Assembly (NCBI RefSeq): GCF_022952855.1
Contig: NZ_JALJDX010000190.1
Coordinates: 1 to 53,127, forward strand
DNA from: Pseudomonas sp. RGM2987
GTDB lineage: Bacteria; Pseudomonadota; Gammaproteobacteria; Pseudomonadales; Pseudomonadaceae
DNA length: 53,127 nt
Reading direction: 5' to 3'
Shown: piece after piece, positions 10,709-19,605 of the stretch
Numbering within the stretch: position 1 is the first letter of the stretch
How the letters are laid out: every line of letters starts with the position of its first letter
Notes under the pieces: generated by a model
What the model was told of the DNA's origin: nothing
The model's database searches: none
The model's input: the letters and a program-made list of their open reading frames with translations, nothing else
Program-made: the position numbers and the translations under genes

Positions 10709-12944
10709 TGTCACTTCACTGCAATCTGCTGCCCCTATGATCGGTCGCCTGGTGGTGGTCGGCCTTGGGTTGATCGGTGGTTCGTTCGCCAAGGGCCTGC
10801 GTGAAAGCGGCCTGTGCCGTGAGGTAGTCGGTGTCGACCTGGATCCACAGTCACGCAAGCTGGCGGTGGAGCTGGGGGTGGTGGACCGTTGCGAGGACGA
10901 CCTGGCGATCGCTTGCCAGGGCGCGGACGTGATCCAGCTGGCGGTGCCGATCCTGGCCATGGAAAAACTGCTGGCACGCCTGGCGACCATGGACCTGGGG
11001 CGCACCATTCTCACGGATGTCGGCAGCGCCAAGGGCAACGTCGTGCGCGCGGCCGCCGAAGCTTTCGGTGCGATGCCGGCGCGTTTCGTGCCCGGTCATC
11101 CGATAGCCGGTTCCGAGCAGAGTGGGGTAGAGGCCTCCAACGCCGAACTGTTTCGCCGTCATAAAGTGATTCTGACGCCATTGGAACAGACCGATCCGGC
11201 TGCCCTTGCGGTGGTGGATCGCCTGTGGCGCGAGCTGGGGGCCGATGTCGAGCACATGCAGGTCGAGCGTCATGACGAAGTATTGGCCGCCACCAGCCAT
11301 TTGCCGCACCTGTTGGCGTTCGGTCTGGTGGATTCATTGGCCAAACGCAATGAAAATCTTGAGATCTTCCGTTACGCTGCCGGCGGTTTCCGCGATTTCA
11401 CGAGAATCGCCGGGAGCGACCCGGTCATGTGGCACGACATCTTTCTCGCCAACCGCGAAGCTGTCCTGCGCACACTCGATACATTTCGCAGCGACCTCGA
11501 CGCCTTGCGCGACGCGGTCGATGCAGGGGACGGGCACCAATTGCTGGGCGTTTTCACACGCGCCAGGGTGGCCCGCGAGCATTTCAGTAAAATCCTGGCC
11601 CGTCGGGCCTATGTGGACGCTATGAACTCCAACGATCTGATTTTCCTGGCACAACCTGGTGGCTCCCTGAGTGGGCGTATTCGTGTACCGGGTGATAAAT
11701 CGATTTCCCACCGTTCGATCATGCTCGGCTCCCTGGCTGAAGGCGTGACCGAGGTGGAAGGCTTCCTCGAAGGCGAAGATGCCCTGGCGACGCTGCAAGC
11801 GTTTCGCGACATGGGGGTGGTCATCGAAGGGCCACACCACGGTCGCGTGACCATCCACGGTGTTGGCCTGCACGGCCTGAAGCCCGCCCCGGGGCCGATC
11901 TATCTGGGCAACTCCGGGACTTCGATGCGCCTGCTTTCCGGCCTGCTGGCTGCGCAGGACTTCGACAGTACCCTGACTGGCGACGCCTCGCTGTCCAAGC
12001 GCCCGATGAATCGCGTCGCCAATCCACTGCGCGAGATGGGCGCGGTCATCGAAACCGCAGCCGAAGGTCGTCCGCCGATGACCATTCGCGGCGGCAACAA
12101 GCTCAAGGGCCTGACCTACACCATGCCGATGGCCAGCGCCCAGGTGAAATCCTGCCTATTGCTGGCCGGTCTCTATGCCGAAGGCAAGACCACCGTCACC
12201 GAGCCGGCGCCGACCCGCGACCATACCGAGCGTATGCTGCGTGGCTTCGGCTATCCGGTCACGGTCAATGGCGCCACGGCTTCCGTTGAGTCCGGCAGCA
12301 AGCTGACCGCGACCCACATCGAAGTACCGGGCGATATTTCGTCGTCGGCGTTCTTCCTGGTAGCGGCGTCGATCGCCGAAGGCTCTGACCTGGTGCTCGA
12401 GCACGTCGGCATCAACCCGACCCGTACCGGTGTGATCGACATCCTGCGCCTGATGGGCGCCGACATCACCCTGGAAAACCAGCGTGAGGTAGGTGGTGAG
12501 CCGGTGGCGGACCTGCGCGTAAGAGCGGCTAAACTCAAGGGTATCGAGATTCCCGAAGCGCTGGTTCCGCTGGCCATCGATGAATTCCCAGTGCTGTTCG
12601 TCGCGGCTGCCTGCGCCGAAGGGCGCACCGTATTGACCGGTGCCGAAGAGCTGCGGGTCAAGGAGTCAGATCGCATCCAGGTGATGGCGGATGGCTTGCT
12701 TGCCCTTGGGGTCAAGTGCCAGCCGACACCGGATGGCATCATCATCGACGGCGGCCAGATCGGCGGCGGCGAAGTCCACGGTCACGGCGATCATCGCATT
12801 GCGATGGCCTTCAGCGTTGCGTCCTTGCGCGCCAGTGCACCGATTCGCATCCATGACTGCGCCAACGTCGCGACGTCGTTCCCGAACTTCCTGGCGCTGT
12901 GCGCACAGGTCGGCATTCGAGTAGCACAAGAGGCACAGTCGTGA
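10701..12944 (+). CDS. tyrA-aroA: Bifunctional prephenate/cyclohexadienyl dehydrogenase - EPSP synthase (TyrA-AroA fusion)
   Basis: A 747-residue two-domain enzyme. Residues about 14-300 are the NAD-dependent dehydrogenase ([11 protein letters not shown]ossmann motif at 19-29; [11 protein letters not shown] at 132-142) for tyrosine synthesis. Residues about 308-747 are 5-enolpyruvylshikimate-3-phosphate synthase ([10 protein letters not shown] at 329-338; [18 protein letters not shown]). No stop separates them, as known for other Pseudomonas. The EPSPS part carries RDHTE, SAQVK and NPTR, motifs that define class II (CP4-like) enzymes, which are generally less glyphosate-sensitive. The start is uncertain: GTG at 10701 overlaps hisC by 8 nt; ATG at 10737 would remove 12 residues with no motif. 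It overlaps cmk by 4 nt. Confidence 0.95.
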   Translation: MVDVTSLQSAAPMIGRLVVVGLGLIGGSFAKGLRESGLCREVVGVDLDPQSRKLAVELGVVDRCEDDLAIACQGADVIQLAVPILAMEKLLARLATMDLGRTILTDVGSAKGNVVRAAAEAFGAMPARFVPGHPIAGSEQSGVEASNAELFRRHKVILTPLEQTDPAALAVVDRLWRELGADVEHMQVERHDEVLAATSHLPHLLAFGLVDSLAKRNENLEIFRYAAGGFRDFTRIAGSDPVMWHDIFLANREAVLRTLDTFRSDLDALRDAVDAGDGHQLLGVFTRARVAREHFSKILARRAYVDAMNSNDLIFLAQPGGSLSGRIRVPGDKSISHRSIMLGSLAEGVTEVEGFLEGEDALATLQAFRDMGVVIEGPHHGRVTIHGVGLHGLKPAPGPIYLGNSGTSMRLLSGLLAAQDFDSTLTGDASLSKRPMNRVANPLREMGAVIETAAEGRPPMTIRGGNKLKGLTYTMPMASAQVKSCLLLAGLYAEGKTTVTEPAPTRDHTERMLRGFGYPVTVNGATASVESGSKLTATHIEVPGDISSSAFFLVAASIAEGSDLVLEHVGINPTRTGVIDILRLMGADITLENQREVGGEPVADLRVRAAKLKGIEIPEALVPLAIDEFPVLFVAAACAEGRTVLTGAEELRVKESDRIQVMADGLLALGVKCQPTPDGIIIDGGQIGGGEVHGHGDHRIAMAFSVASLRASAPIRIHDCANVATSFPNFLALCAQVGIRVAQEAQS

Positions 12945-13630
12945 ACATCAAGGCACCGGTCATCACCATCGATGGCCCAAGTGGTTCGGGCAAGGGCACC
13001 GTCGCCGGGATTCTCGCCAGGCAGTTGGGCTGGAACCTGCTCGATTCGGGTGCCTTGTATCGTCTGCTGGCATTCGCCGCCGCCAACCACGGCGTCGACC
13101 TGACTAATGAGGAGCTTCTCAAGGCCCTGGCCGCGCACCTGGACGTGCAGTTCATCGCCGCGACCGACGGCCAGTTGCAGCGCATCATTCTGGAAGGCGA
13201 CGAGGTCAGCGATGTGATCCGTACCGAGAGCGTGGGCGCCGGGGCTTCCCAGGTCGCCGCGCTGCCGGCGGTGCGCGAAGCGTTGCTGCAACGCCAGCGT
13301 GCATTCCAGGAGCCACCGGGGCTGGTAGCCGATGGCCGCGACATGGGCACGGTGGTATTTCCCGATGCGCCACTGAAGATTTTCCTCACCGCCAGCGCGG
13401 AGGAGCGGGCTCGTCGCCGATATTTGCAGTTGAAGGGCAAAGGCGAGGATGTTAGTCTGTCGAGTCTGCTAGATGAGATCCGTGCACGCGATGAGCGTGA
13501 TACCCAGCGAGCAGTAGCCCCGCTAAAGCCGGCGGCCGACGCAATACAGCTGGATTCCACGGAGTTGTCCATCGACCAGGTGTTGCAACGCATCATGAGC
13601 GAGATCGCCATTCGCGATATCGCCGGGTGA
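12941..13630 (+). CDS. cmk: Cytidylate kinase
   Basis: 229 residues from a GTG that overlaps the aroA stop (GTGA), giving the family N-terminus and P-loop GPSGSGKG at 12-19. It phosphorylates CMP and dCMP to the diphosphates. [11 protein letters not shown] (CMP-binding) and [13 protein letters not shown] are intact. An upstream ATG in frame at 12899 lies inside aroA and adds residues unlike the family. It is the last gene of the coupled serC-cmk run; the cmk-rpsA order is conserved in proteobacteria. Confidence 0.97.
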   Translation: MNIKAPVITIDGPSGSGKGTVAGILARQLGWNLLDSGALYRLLAFAAANHGVDLTNEELLKALAAHLDVQFIAATDGQLQRIILEGDEVSDVIRTESVGAGASQVAALPAVREALLQRQRAFQEPPGLVADGRDMGTVVFPDAPLKIFLTASAEERARRRYLQLKGKGEDVSLSSLLDEIRARDERDTQRAVAPLKPAADAIQLDSTELSIDQVLQRIMSEIAIRDIAG

Positions 13631-13634
13631 CCAG

Positions 13635-13711
13635 GAAGCTGCGCAGGGGACCAGTCATAGTCCTGCGCTGCTTCTTCTATATGAAACTAACCCACACCGT
13701 CTGGGGTGTGG
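13635..13711 (+). promoter_or_regulatory. Structured rpsA leader: two consecutive hairpins
   Basis: In the 120-bp cmk-rpsA spacer, 13635-13647 pairs with 13662-13674 (13 bp, one central T-T mismatch) and CCACACC (13692-13698) pairs with GGTGTGG (13705-13711). They end 39 bp before the rpsA ATG. In E. coli, S1 autogenously represses its own mRNA through a hairpin-rich leader; these stems may serve a similar role, or the first may attenuate read-through from cmk (it is followed by TTCTTCTAT). Confidence 0.55.
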
Positions 13712-13750
13712 AGCCGGGCGTATCCTTCGCCCCAATCAACAGGAATTAAA

Positions 13751-15445
13751 ATGAGCGAAAGCTTTGCGGAACTCTTTGAAGAAAGCTTGAAAACCCTGAA
13801 CCTTCAGGCAGGCTCCATCATCACCGGCGTTATCGTTGATATCGATTACCAGGCTCGTTGGGTAACCGTTCACGCTGGTCTGAAGTCTGAAGCACTGATC
13901 CCGCTTGAGCAGTTCTACAACGATGCTGGCGAACTGAACATCAACGTGGGTGACGAAGTTCACGTTGCGCTGGATTCGGTTGAAGATGGCTTCGGTGAAA
14001 CCAAGCTGTCCCGTGAAAAAGCCAAGCGCGCTGAATGCTGGATCGTTCTGGAAGCAGCCTTCGCAGCCGAGGAAGTGGTCAAGGGCGTTATCAACGGTAA
14101 GGTTAAAGGCGGCTTCACTGTCGACGTTAACGGCATCCGTGCGTTCCTGCCAGGTTCCCTGGTTGACGTCCGTCCAGTGCGCGACACCACGCACCTGGAA
14201 GGCAAAGAGCTGGAATTCAAGGTCATCAAGCTGGACCAGAAGCGCAACAACGTTGTCGTTTCCCGTCGCAGTGTCCTGGAAGCCGAGAACTCCGCCGAGC
14301 GTGAAGCTCTGCTGGAATCGCTGCAGGAAGGCCAACAGGTCAAGGGTATCGTCAAGAACCTCACCGATTACGGCGCATTCGTCGATCTGGGTGGCGTCGA
14401 TGGCCTGCTGCACATCACCGACATGGCCTGGAAGCGTATCAAGCATCCTTCGGAAATCGTCAACGTTGGCGACGAGATCGATGTCAAGGTTCTGAAGTAC
14501 GATCGCGAGCGCAATCGTGTTTCCCTGGGCCTCAAGCAACTGGGCGAAGACCCATGGGTTGCTATCAAAGCCCGTTACCCAGAAGGCACCCGCGTCACCG
14601 CTCGCGTGACCAACCTCACCGACTACGGCTGCTTCGCTGAGCTGGAAGAAGGCGTTGAAGGCCTGGTACACGTTTCCGAAATGGACTGGACCAACAAGAA
14701 CATCCACCCTTCGAAAGTCGTACAAGTCGGCGACGAAGTGGAAGTCATGGTTCTGGACATCGACGAAGAGCGTCGTCGTATCTCCCTGGGCATCAAGCAG
14801 TGCAAGTCCAACCCATGGGAAGACTTCTCTGGCCAGTTCAACAAGGGCGACAAGATCTCCGGCACCATCAAGTCGATCACCGATTTCGGTATCTTCATTG
14901 GTCTGGATGGCGGCATCGACGGCCTGGTTCACCTGTCCGACATCTCCTGGAACGAAGTGGGCGAAGAAGCCGTACGCCGCTTCAAGAAGGGCGACGAGCT
15001 GGACACCGTTATCCTGTCGGTTGACCCAGAGCGCGAGCGCATCTCCCTGGGCATCAAGCAACTGGAAAGCGATCCGTTCTCCGAATACGTCCAAGAGAAC
15101 GACAAAGGCGCAATCGTTAAGGGCATCGTGAAAGAAGTTGACGCCAAAGGCGCCATCATCACCCTGGCCGACGATATCGAAGCGACTCTGAAAGCCTCCG
15201 AAATCAGCCGTGACCGCGTTGAAGACGCGCGCAACGTCCTGAAGGAAGGCGAAGAAGTAGAAGCCAAGATCATCAGCGTTGACCGCAAGAGCCGCGTAAT
15301 CCAGCTCTCGATCAAGTCGAAAGACGTTGAAGACGAGAAAGAAGCTATCCAGAGCCTGCGCGACAAGCCAGCTTCGGACAGCGTCGCTGCTGGTCCTACC
15401 ACTCTGGGCGACCTGCTGCGTGCACAAATGGAAAAACAGAACTGA
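13751..15445 (+). CDS. rpsA: 30S ribosomal protein S1
   Basis: A 564-residue protein with six S1/OB RNA-binding repeats (approximately 21-87, 105-171, 192-260, 277-347, 364-434 and 451-520), recognisable from recurring [12 protein letters not shown] and [12 protein letters not shown] segments. It binds mRNA upstream of the start codon and is needed for initiation on structured or weak-SD messages. The ATG at 13751 follows AGGAATTAAA and gives the conserved [13 protein letters not shown] start; an in-frame upstream ATG at 13706 is within the hairpin leader and is rejected. It is followed by a strong terminator. In many proteobacteria ihfB follows directly, but here it is 14.6 kb away. Confidence 0.98.
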   Translation: MSESFAELFEESLKTLNLQAGSIITGVIVDIDYQARWVTVHAGLKSEALIPLEQFYNDAGELNINVGDEVHVALDSVEDGFGETKLSREKAKRAECWIVLEAAFAAEEVVKGVINGKVKGGFTVDVNGIRAFLPGSLVDVRPVRDTTHLEGKELEFKVIKLDQKRNNVVVSRRSVLEAENSAEREALLESLQEGQQVKGIVKNLTDYGAFVDLGGVDGLLHITDMAWKRIKHPSEIVNVGDEIDVKVLKYDRERNRVSLGLKQLGEDPWVAIKARYPEGTRVTARVTNLTDYGCFAELEEGVEGLVHVSEMDWTNKNIHPSKVVQVGDEVEVMVLDIDEERRRISLGIKQCKSNPWEDFSGQFNKGDKISGTIKSITDFGIFIGLDGGIDGLVHLSDISWNEVGEEAVRRFKKGDELDTVILSVDPERERISLGIKQLESDPFSEYVQENDKGAIVKGIVKEVDAKGAIITLADDIEATLKASEISRDRVEDARNVLKEGEEVEAKIISVDRKSRVIQLSIKSKDVEDEKEAIQSLRDKPASDSVAAGPTTLGDLLRAQMEKQN

Positions 15446-15462
15446 GTTCTGTTTGACCATAG

Positions 15463-15491
15463 AAAAAGGGCGACTTCGGTCGCCCTTTTTT
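15463..15491 (+). terminator. Strong rho-independent terminator of rpsA
   Basis: AAAAAGGGCGAC (15463-15474), loop TTCG, and GTCGCCCTTTTT (15479-15490) form a perfect 12-bp stem with a stable UUCG tetraloop and a T run, beginning 18 nt after the rpsA stop. Confidence 0.95.
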
Positions 15492-15633
15492 GTGGGTGAG
15501 ATTTGTCTGGATCGCCGCCACGAGGGGGCTCGCCATGAACCAATACCTCGTCCAAGCTGTCTTTGAATAAGCAGATGGTGTGTATATACCAGCCAGGCTT
15601 GTCTTGAGCCTATTGGCTGACTAGAGGGATTGG

Positions 15634-15912
15634 ATGAACAGGCTTTTTCTTGTGCTGGCTATATTGGTGCTGACAGGTTGCTCCACAAGCGCAAAGACCC
15701 ATGCTGTGCGCGGTGTCAGTGGCATCGAGATCGACTGCTCAGGACTCGGCTCTGGCTGGGAGAAGTGCAACAAGCGGGCTTCGAAGGAGTGTAAGGGGGC
15801 GGGCTATAAAGTCATTACCCGCTCTGACGAGGTCAAAGATGAGGACCAGTACCCCTTTGGTTTCAATCCGGCAGGTTATCTGACTCGCACGATGTTGGTC
15901 ATGTGTCGATAG
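15634..15912 (+). CDS. Small putative lipoprotein
   Basis: A 92-residue protein with a type II signal peptide: positively charged MNR, hydrophobic core and lipobox LTGC with the lipidated Cys at residue 16. The mature part is about 77 residues and has four further cysteines (Cys35, Cys45, Cys53, Cys91), which could form disulfides in the periplasm. The ATG follows AGAGGGATT. I do not recognise a characterised family. It stands alone between the rpsA terminator and the convergent polysaccharide operon. Confidence 0.75.
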   Translation: MNRLFLVLAILVLTGCSTSAKTHAVRGVSGIEIDCSGLGSGWEKCNKRASKECKGAGYKVITRSDEVKDEDQYPFGFNPAGYLTRTMLVMCR

Positions 15913-15928
15913 CTTCAGCACTTCACTG

Positions 15929-15960
15929 AGTCCTGAACAGGGCATTAACCTGCCAGGACT
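15929..15960. terminator. Stem-loop between convergent genes
   Basis: AGTCCTG (15929-15935) pairs with CAGGACT (15954-15960), with an inner CAGG/CCTG stem. It lies in the 66-bp gap between the lipoprotein gene and the end of the leftward polysaccharide operon. There is no T run on either side, so its action as an intrinsic terminator is uncertain. Confidence 0.4.
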
Positions 15961-15978
15961 TGAGAGGGAGGCTGGGAG

Positions 15979-16992
15979 TCACCCGATGACCTTGTAGAAT
16001 TCCTTGTACCAAGTCACGAATTGACGGATGCCGCTCTCTATTGACGTACTGGGAGCGTAGCCGGTATCAGCCCTTAATTGCTCGACATCCGCGAATGTAT
16101 GCTCAACGTCCCCGGGCTGTAAGGGTAGAAGTTCTTTCTGTGCGGTTTTGCCCAATGCATCTTCGATATGGCTGATGTAGGTAAGCAACTCAACAGGTTG
16201 GCTGTTTCCAATGTTATAGATTTTCCATGGGGCACGGCTGGAAGCCGGATCAGGTTTCAGTCCCGACCATTCGCTGTTTGGCGTCGCTATATGATCGAGA
16301 ACCTGTACTACACCTTCAACGATATCGTCGATATAGGTGAAGTCGCGGCGGTGTTTTCCGTAGTTGAAAATCTTTAAGGGTCTGCCTTCCAGTATCGCCC
16401 TGACAAACAGGAATGGCGACATGTCAGGCCGTCCCCACGGGCCGTAAACCGTGAAGAAGCGCAGGCCAGTAGTCGGCAGTCCATAAAGATGACTATAGGA
16501 ATGGGCCATCAACTCATTGGCTTTTTTAGTTGCTGCGTAAAGTGACACAGGATGGTCTACGTTGTCGTGTACGGCGAATGGCATGCTCTCGTTTGCACCG
16601 TAAACCGAGCTGGATGAGGCATAGACCAAGTGTTTGATCCGACTTTGGCGACAGCCTTCAAGCACGTTCAGGAAGCCGACCAGGTTACTCTCCGCATAGG
16701 CATGGGGGTTTTCCAATGAGTAACGAACCCCCGCCTGTGCGGCAAGATGAACGACCTTATCAAAACCTTCTTCGGCAAAAAGAGCAGCCATTGATGCCCG
16801 ATCGCCAATGTCCATCCGTATGAAGCGAAAGCCCTGAAGCGGAATCAGAAGTCCGAGTCGTGCTTCCTTGAGCGAGACCTCATAATAGTCATTCAGATTA
16901 TCGATGCCCACGACTTCATCGCCACGGGCTAGCAGCGCCTGGCTGACATGGAAGCCGATAAAGCCAGCTGCTCCCGTCACTAGTACCTTCAC
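15979..16992 (-). CDS. NAD-dependent sugar epimerase, UDP-glucuronate 4-epimerase type
   Basis: A 337-residue extended SDR. The NAD motif GAAGFIG is at 7-13, the catalytic Tyr152-xxx-Lys156 in LYAATKK, and the Ser-rich YASSSSVYG strand at 124-132. N-terminus and length match the CapI/LpsL group that interconverts UDP-glucuronate and UDP-galacturonate. Its immediate upstream partner is UDP-glucose dehydrogenase, whose stop overlaps this GTG start by 4 nt, so UDP-GlcA is made and epimerised by coupled genes. It is the last gene of the leftward polysaccharide operon. Other UDP-hexose 4-epimerase specificities cannot be excluded. Confidence 0.85.
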   Translation of the reverse strand: MKVLVTGAAGFIGFHVSQALLARGDEVVGIDNLNDYYEVSLKEARLGLLIPLQGFRFIRMDIGDRASMAALFAEEGFDKVVHLAAQAGVRYSLENPHAYAESNLVGFLNVLEGCRQSRIKHLVYASSSSVYGANESMPFAVHDNVDHPVSLYAATKKANELMAHSYSHLYGLPTTGLRFFTVYGPWGRPDMSPFLFVRAILEGRPLKIFNYGKHRRDFTYIDDIVEGVVQVLDHIATPNSEWSGLKPDPASSRAPWKIYNIGNSQPVELLTYISHIEDALGKTAQKELLPLQPGDVEHTFADVEQLRADTGYAPSTSIESGIRQFVTWYKEFYKVIG

Positions 16993-18341
16993 TGTGGGGT
17001 TCCTTGCTGATGTTGGACGTCGCCACGACCTATTGCGTAATACATGAATCCAGCCTCTTTGGCGGAAATCGGATCGAACAGGTTACGTCCGTCAACCAGA
17101 ACCGGGAAATTCAGACAACGTTTGAGCCATTTGAAATCTACTGTACGAAACTGCTTCCATTCGGTACAGATGACCAATGCATCGGCGCCTACCAGCGCCT
17201 GCTCCCGGCTCTCCACCAACTTCAAGTCGCCGCGTGGACCATAAATGCGAGAGGTTTCATCCATCGCGGCAGGGTCGAATGCCCGAACCTTTCCGCCTGC
17301 GGCCCAGATTGCTTCCATCAGATTGCGGCTTGGCGCAGCACGCATATCGTCCGTGTTCGGCTTGAACGAAAGCCCCCAGACCGCGATGGTTTTATCCGCT
17401 AGATCAGAGTCGAAGGCATGCAGGAGCTTGTCAAACAGCACGTTCTTCTGACGATTGTTGACCGATTCCACAGCATTGAGCAATTCAGCTTCATAACCGA
17501 TTTCGTGTGCGGTGCGTGCCAGCGCTTGAACGTCTTTCGGGAAGCATGAACCGCCATAACCGCAGCCAGGATAGATGAATTGAAAGCCGATCCTAGGGTC
17601 CGAGCCAATGCCCAGCCTGACTTGTTCGATATCCGCCCCGAGACGCTCTGCCATCTGCGCAATCTCGTTCATGAAACTGATTTTTGTCGCGAGCATTGCA
17701 TTGGCCGCGTATTTGGTGAGCTCGGCAGAGCGCACGTCCATGAAAATCAACTTGTCGCGGTTGCGACTGTAGGGGGCATAACATTCACGCATGACCGCCC
17801 TGACTTCTTCGCAGTTGGTCCCGACGATGATGCGCGCAGCCTTGGAGAAGTCCTCTATTGCAGAACCTTCCTTAAGGAACTCTGGATTGGAGCAGACAGC
17901 GAATTCCAGCTCGACTTGCCTGGATTTCAGTGTTTCGGTGATCGTGTGGGTAACCTTGTCGGCGGTTCCCACCGGGACGGTGGACTTGTTAACGATGATT
18001 TTGCGGCTGCTCATATGCTGACCGATGGTCTGGGCGACAGCCAGTACATGTTGTAAGTCAGCAGAACCATCCTCATTGGGGGGGGTTCCTACGGCAATCA
18101 TTTGCAACTCACCGAAGTCGACGCCTTCATTCGGATTTGTCGTGAAGTGCAGTCGGCCCTGCAGCTGATTCTGTTCGAGCAGGGCATCCAGCCCCGGCTC
18201 GTAGATTGGGACTATGCCACGCTTGAGACCCTCGATTTTTTGCTTGTCGATATCGACGCACATGACTTCATGGCCGGCATCCGCAAGACAGGCTCCGGTG
18301 ACAAGACCAACGTAGCCAGTGCCGAATACTGTAACTCTCAT
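16989..18341 (-). CDS. ugd: UDP-glucose 6-dehydrogenase
   Basis: A 450-residue UDP-glucose/GDP-mannose dehydrogenase family member. The N-terminal GTGYVG Rossmann motif is at 7-12. The catalytic Cys266 sits in [12 protein letters not shown]. It oxidises UDP-glucose to UDP-glucuronate in the cytoplasm. The stop overlaps the GTG start of the epimerase. A 46-bp gap separates it from the glycosyltransferase upstream, with AGGA before the ATG. Because UDP-GlcA can feed several pathways, the gene may serve more than the adjacent cluster. Confidence 0.95.
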   Translation of the reverse strand: MRVTVFGTGYVGLVTGACLADAGHEVMCVDIDKQKIEGLKRGIVPIYEPGLDALLEQNQLQGRLHFTTNPNEGVDFGELQMIAVGTPPNEDGSADLQHVLAVAQTIGQHMSSRKIIVNKSTVPVGTADKVTHTITETLKSRQVELEFAVCSNPEFLKEGSAIEDFSKAARIIVGTNCEEVRAVMRECYAPYSRNRDKLIFMDVRSAELTKYAANAMLATKISFMNEIAQMAERLGADIEQVRLGIGSDPRIGFQFIYPGCGYGGSCFPKDVQALARTAHEIGYEAELLNAVESVNNRQKNVLFDKLLHAFDSDLADKTIAVWGLSFKPNTDDMRAAPSRNLMEAIWAAGGKVRAFDPAAMDETSRIYGPRGDLKLVESREQALVGADALVICTEWKQFRTVDFKWLKRCLNFPVLVDGRNLFDPISAKEAGFMYYAIGRGDVQHQQGTPQ

Positions 18342-18387
18342 AATTTACGATCCTGATAAATAAGGGGAGCCACTATCCAGAGGCTTT

Positions 18388-19605
18388 TCAAAGAGCTTTG
18401 TCGCGTAGCAAGGCAAATTTAATGCGATTAACGAGCTTCTCGGCGACCAGGCGCCATCCCCCTTCAGCGTAGACGGTGGAAGCCCGTACCCATAGCGACT
18501 CGAATCGCAGGAAGTGCGCAAGAAGATAAGATTTAAGCTTATTGATACGCAGCGGTTTGATCCTGGTGCGCTTCATGTGCCGCTGAACCTGAGCAAAGTG
18601 ATTGGACCAGATCATTGCTACCCGTTCAACGCTGTGCTTTTCAAGAACGTCTTCATAGGCGTTGCTCGCAATTCTAGCTCGCAGCGTGGGATCGGAAATC
18701 AATTGGCTTATGGCTGAAATCCACGCTTGAGTCGTATGTTCGGTCAGCAGTCCGGTTTCACCATCGACGACTGAACGTTGATAGGGTGGCATGTTCGAAT
18801 AAATCCCGGCTATGCCGCACGCTGAATATTCGCGGTATTTGTTGTTGGTTTTACAGCGATTCGAGTAATTATCGATCAGTGGTGCCAGTCCGATCGACCA
18901 CTGTCGCTCCTGTTTGAAATGTATAAAACCTTCATAGTCCGCATTGTGGGGAAAGGTACGTATGCGGCTATCGGACCCCAGGTCCGACGGCGTAGCTCCT
19001 ATGAATTCGAATACTACCTGCGGATACGCATCCAATATCGGTCGAATTACCGGTTTGATAATCTCCAGATCATCGACCCTGGATGGACTTCCTGCAAACC
19101 CGATACGCAATTCCCCGTGTGTGGGAGGTTGTGCAGCCTTTAATAATGAAAAATCGAAAAATGATGGCAATATTTCGATTTTTTCATTGAACTGATAAAG
19201 GAACTCCGCCAGCAGGTCAGAGTTGGTCAATACGCGGTAGGCCCCGGAAATGGCGGTCTCCAAAGTGTGACGGATAAGCGGGTGCTGGTAATAAAGGGCA
19301 ATAGGGGAGTCGCCCTCGATTTTCCAGAAGTTATCATCTATGTAATAGATGTACGGATGGTGGGCATTGTGTAGCCTCTCAATCCAGAGTCGCAGCGATG
19401 GATCGCCGCTGCGGACAAAAAACGGAATGGTGGTTTTTCGAATATCCGAAGGCTTCAGCGCAGCCAGGAAGACCTTACGGTAAACGATTCCGTAAGGCTC
19501 ACAGGCGGATAGCATATGCTCAATCAAATGGGTCGTGGCGATCTCCCCTTCGATGACCAGCAGGATATCTATTTTTGGCTTTATCAAGCTGCGATCTTCA
19601 GCCAT
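18388..19605 (-). CDS. GT4-like glycosyltransferase
   Basis: 405 residues with two Rossmann-like halves. The first contains YIDDN at 88-92 in a glycan-transferase context. The second begins near LRIGFAGSPS and contains CKTNNKYREYSACGIAG, the GT-B nucleotide-sugar site in which a Glu contacts the donor. The same arrangement (MDDN, then FAIMSG, then KSPVKLLESVAAG) is seen in the middle module of the 1076-residue protein at 21545-24775, so the two are paralogues by eye. Donor and acceptor are unknown. Its ATG overlaps the preceding stop by one base (TAATG), indicating translational coupling. The C-terminal about 70 residues are basic and could associate with the membrane. Confidence 0.75.
   Translation of the reverse strand: MAEDRSLIKPKIDILLVIEGEIATTHLIEHMLSACEPYGIVYRKVFLAALKPSDIRKTTIPFFVRSGDPSLRLWIERLHNAHHPYIYYIDDNFWKIEGDSPIALYYQHPLIRHTLETAISGAYRVLTNSDLLAEFLYQFNEKIEILPSFFDFSLLKAAQPPTHGELRIGFAGSPSRVDDLEIIKPVIRPILDAYPQVVFEFIGATPSDLGSDSRIRTFPHNADYEGFIHFKQERQWSIGLAPLIDNYSNRCKTNNKYREYSACGIAGIYSNMPPYQRSVVDGETGLLTEHTTQAWISAISQLISDPTLRARIASNAYEDVLEKHSVERVAMIWSNHFAQVQRHMKRTRIKPLRINKLKSYLLAHFLRFESLWVRASTVYAEGGWRLVAEKLVNRIKFALLRDKAL

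Noticed and set aside
13736..15460. 574-codon open frame antisense to rpsA
   Set aside because: The rpsA sense frame is certain; the antisense product is a repetitive shadow of S1 repeats.
15536..15571. 11-codon ATG frame between rpsA terminator and lipoprotein gene
   Set aside because: Too short and without supporting context to call a gene.
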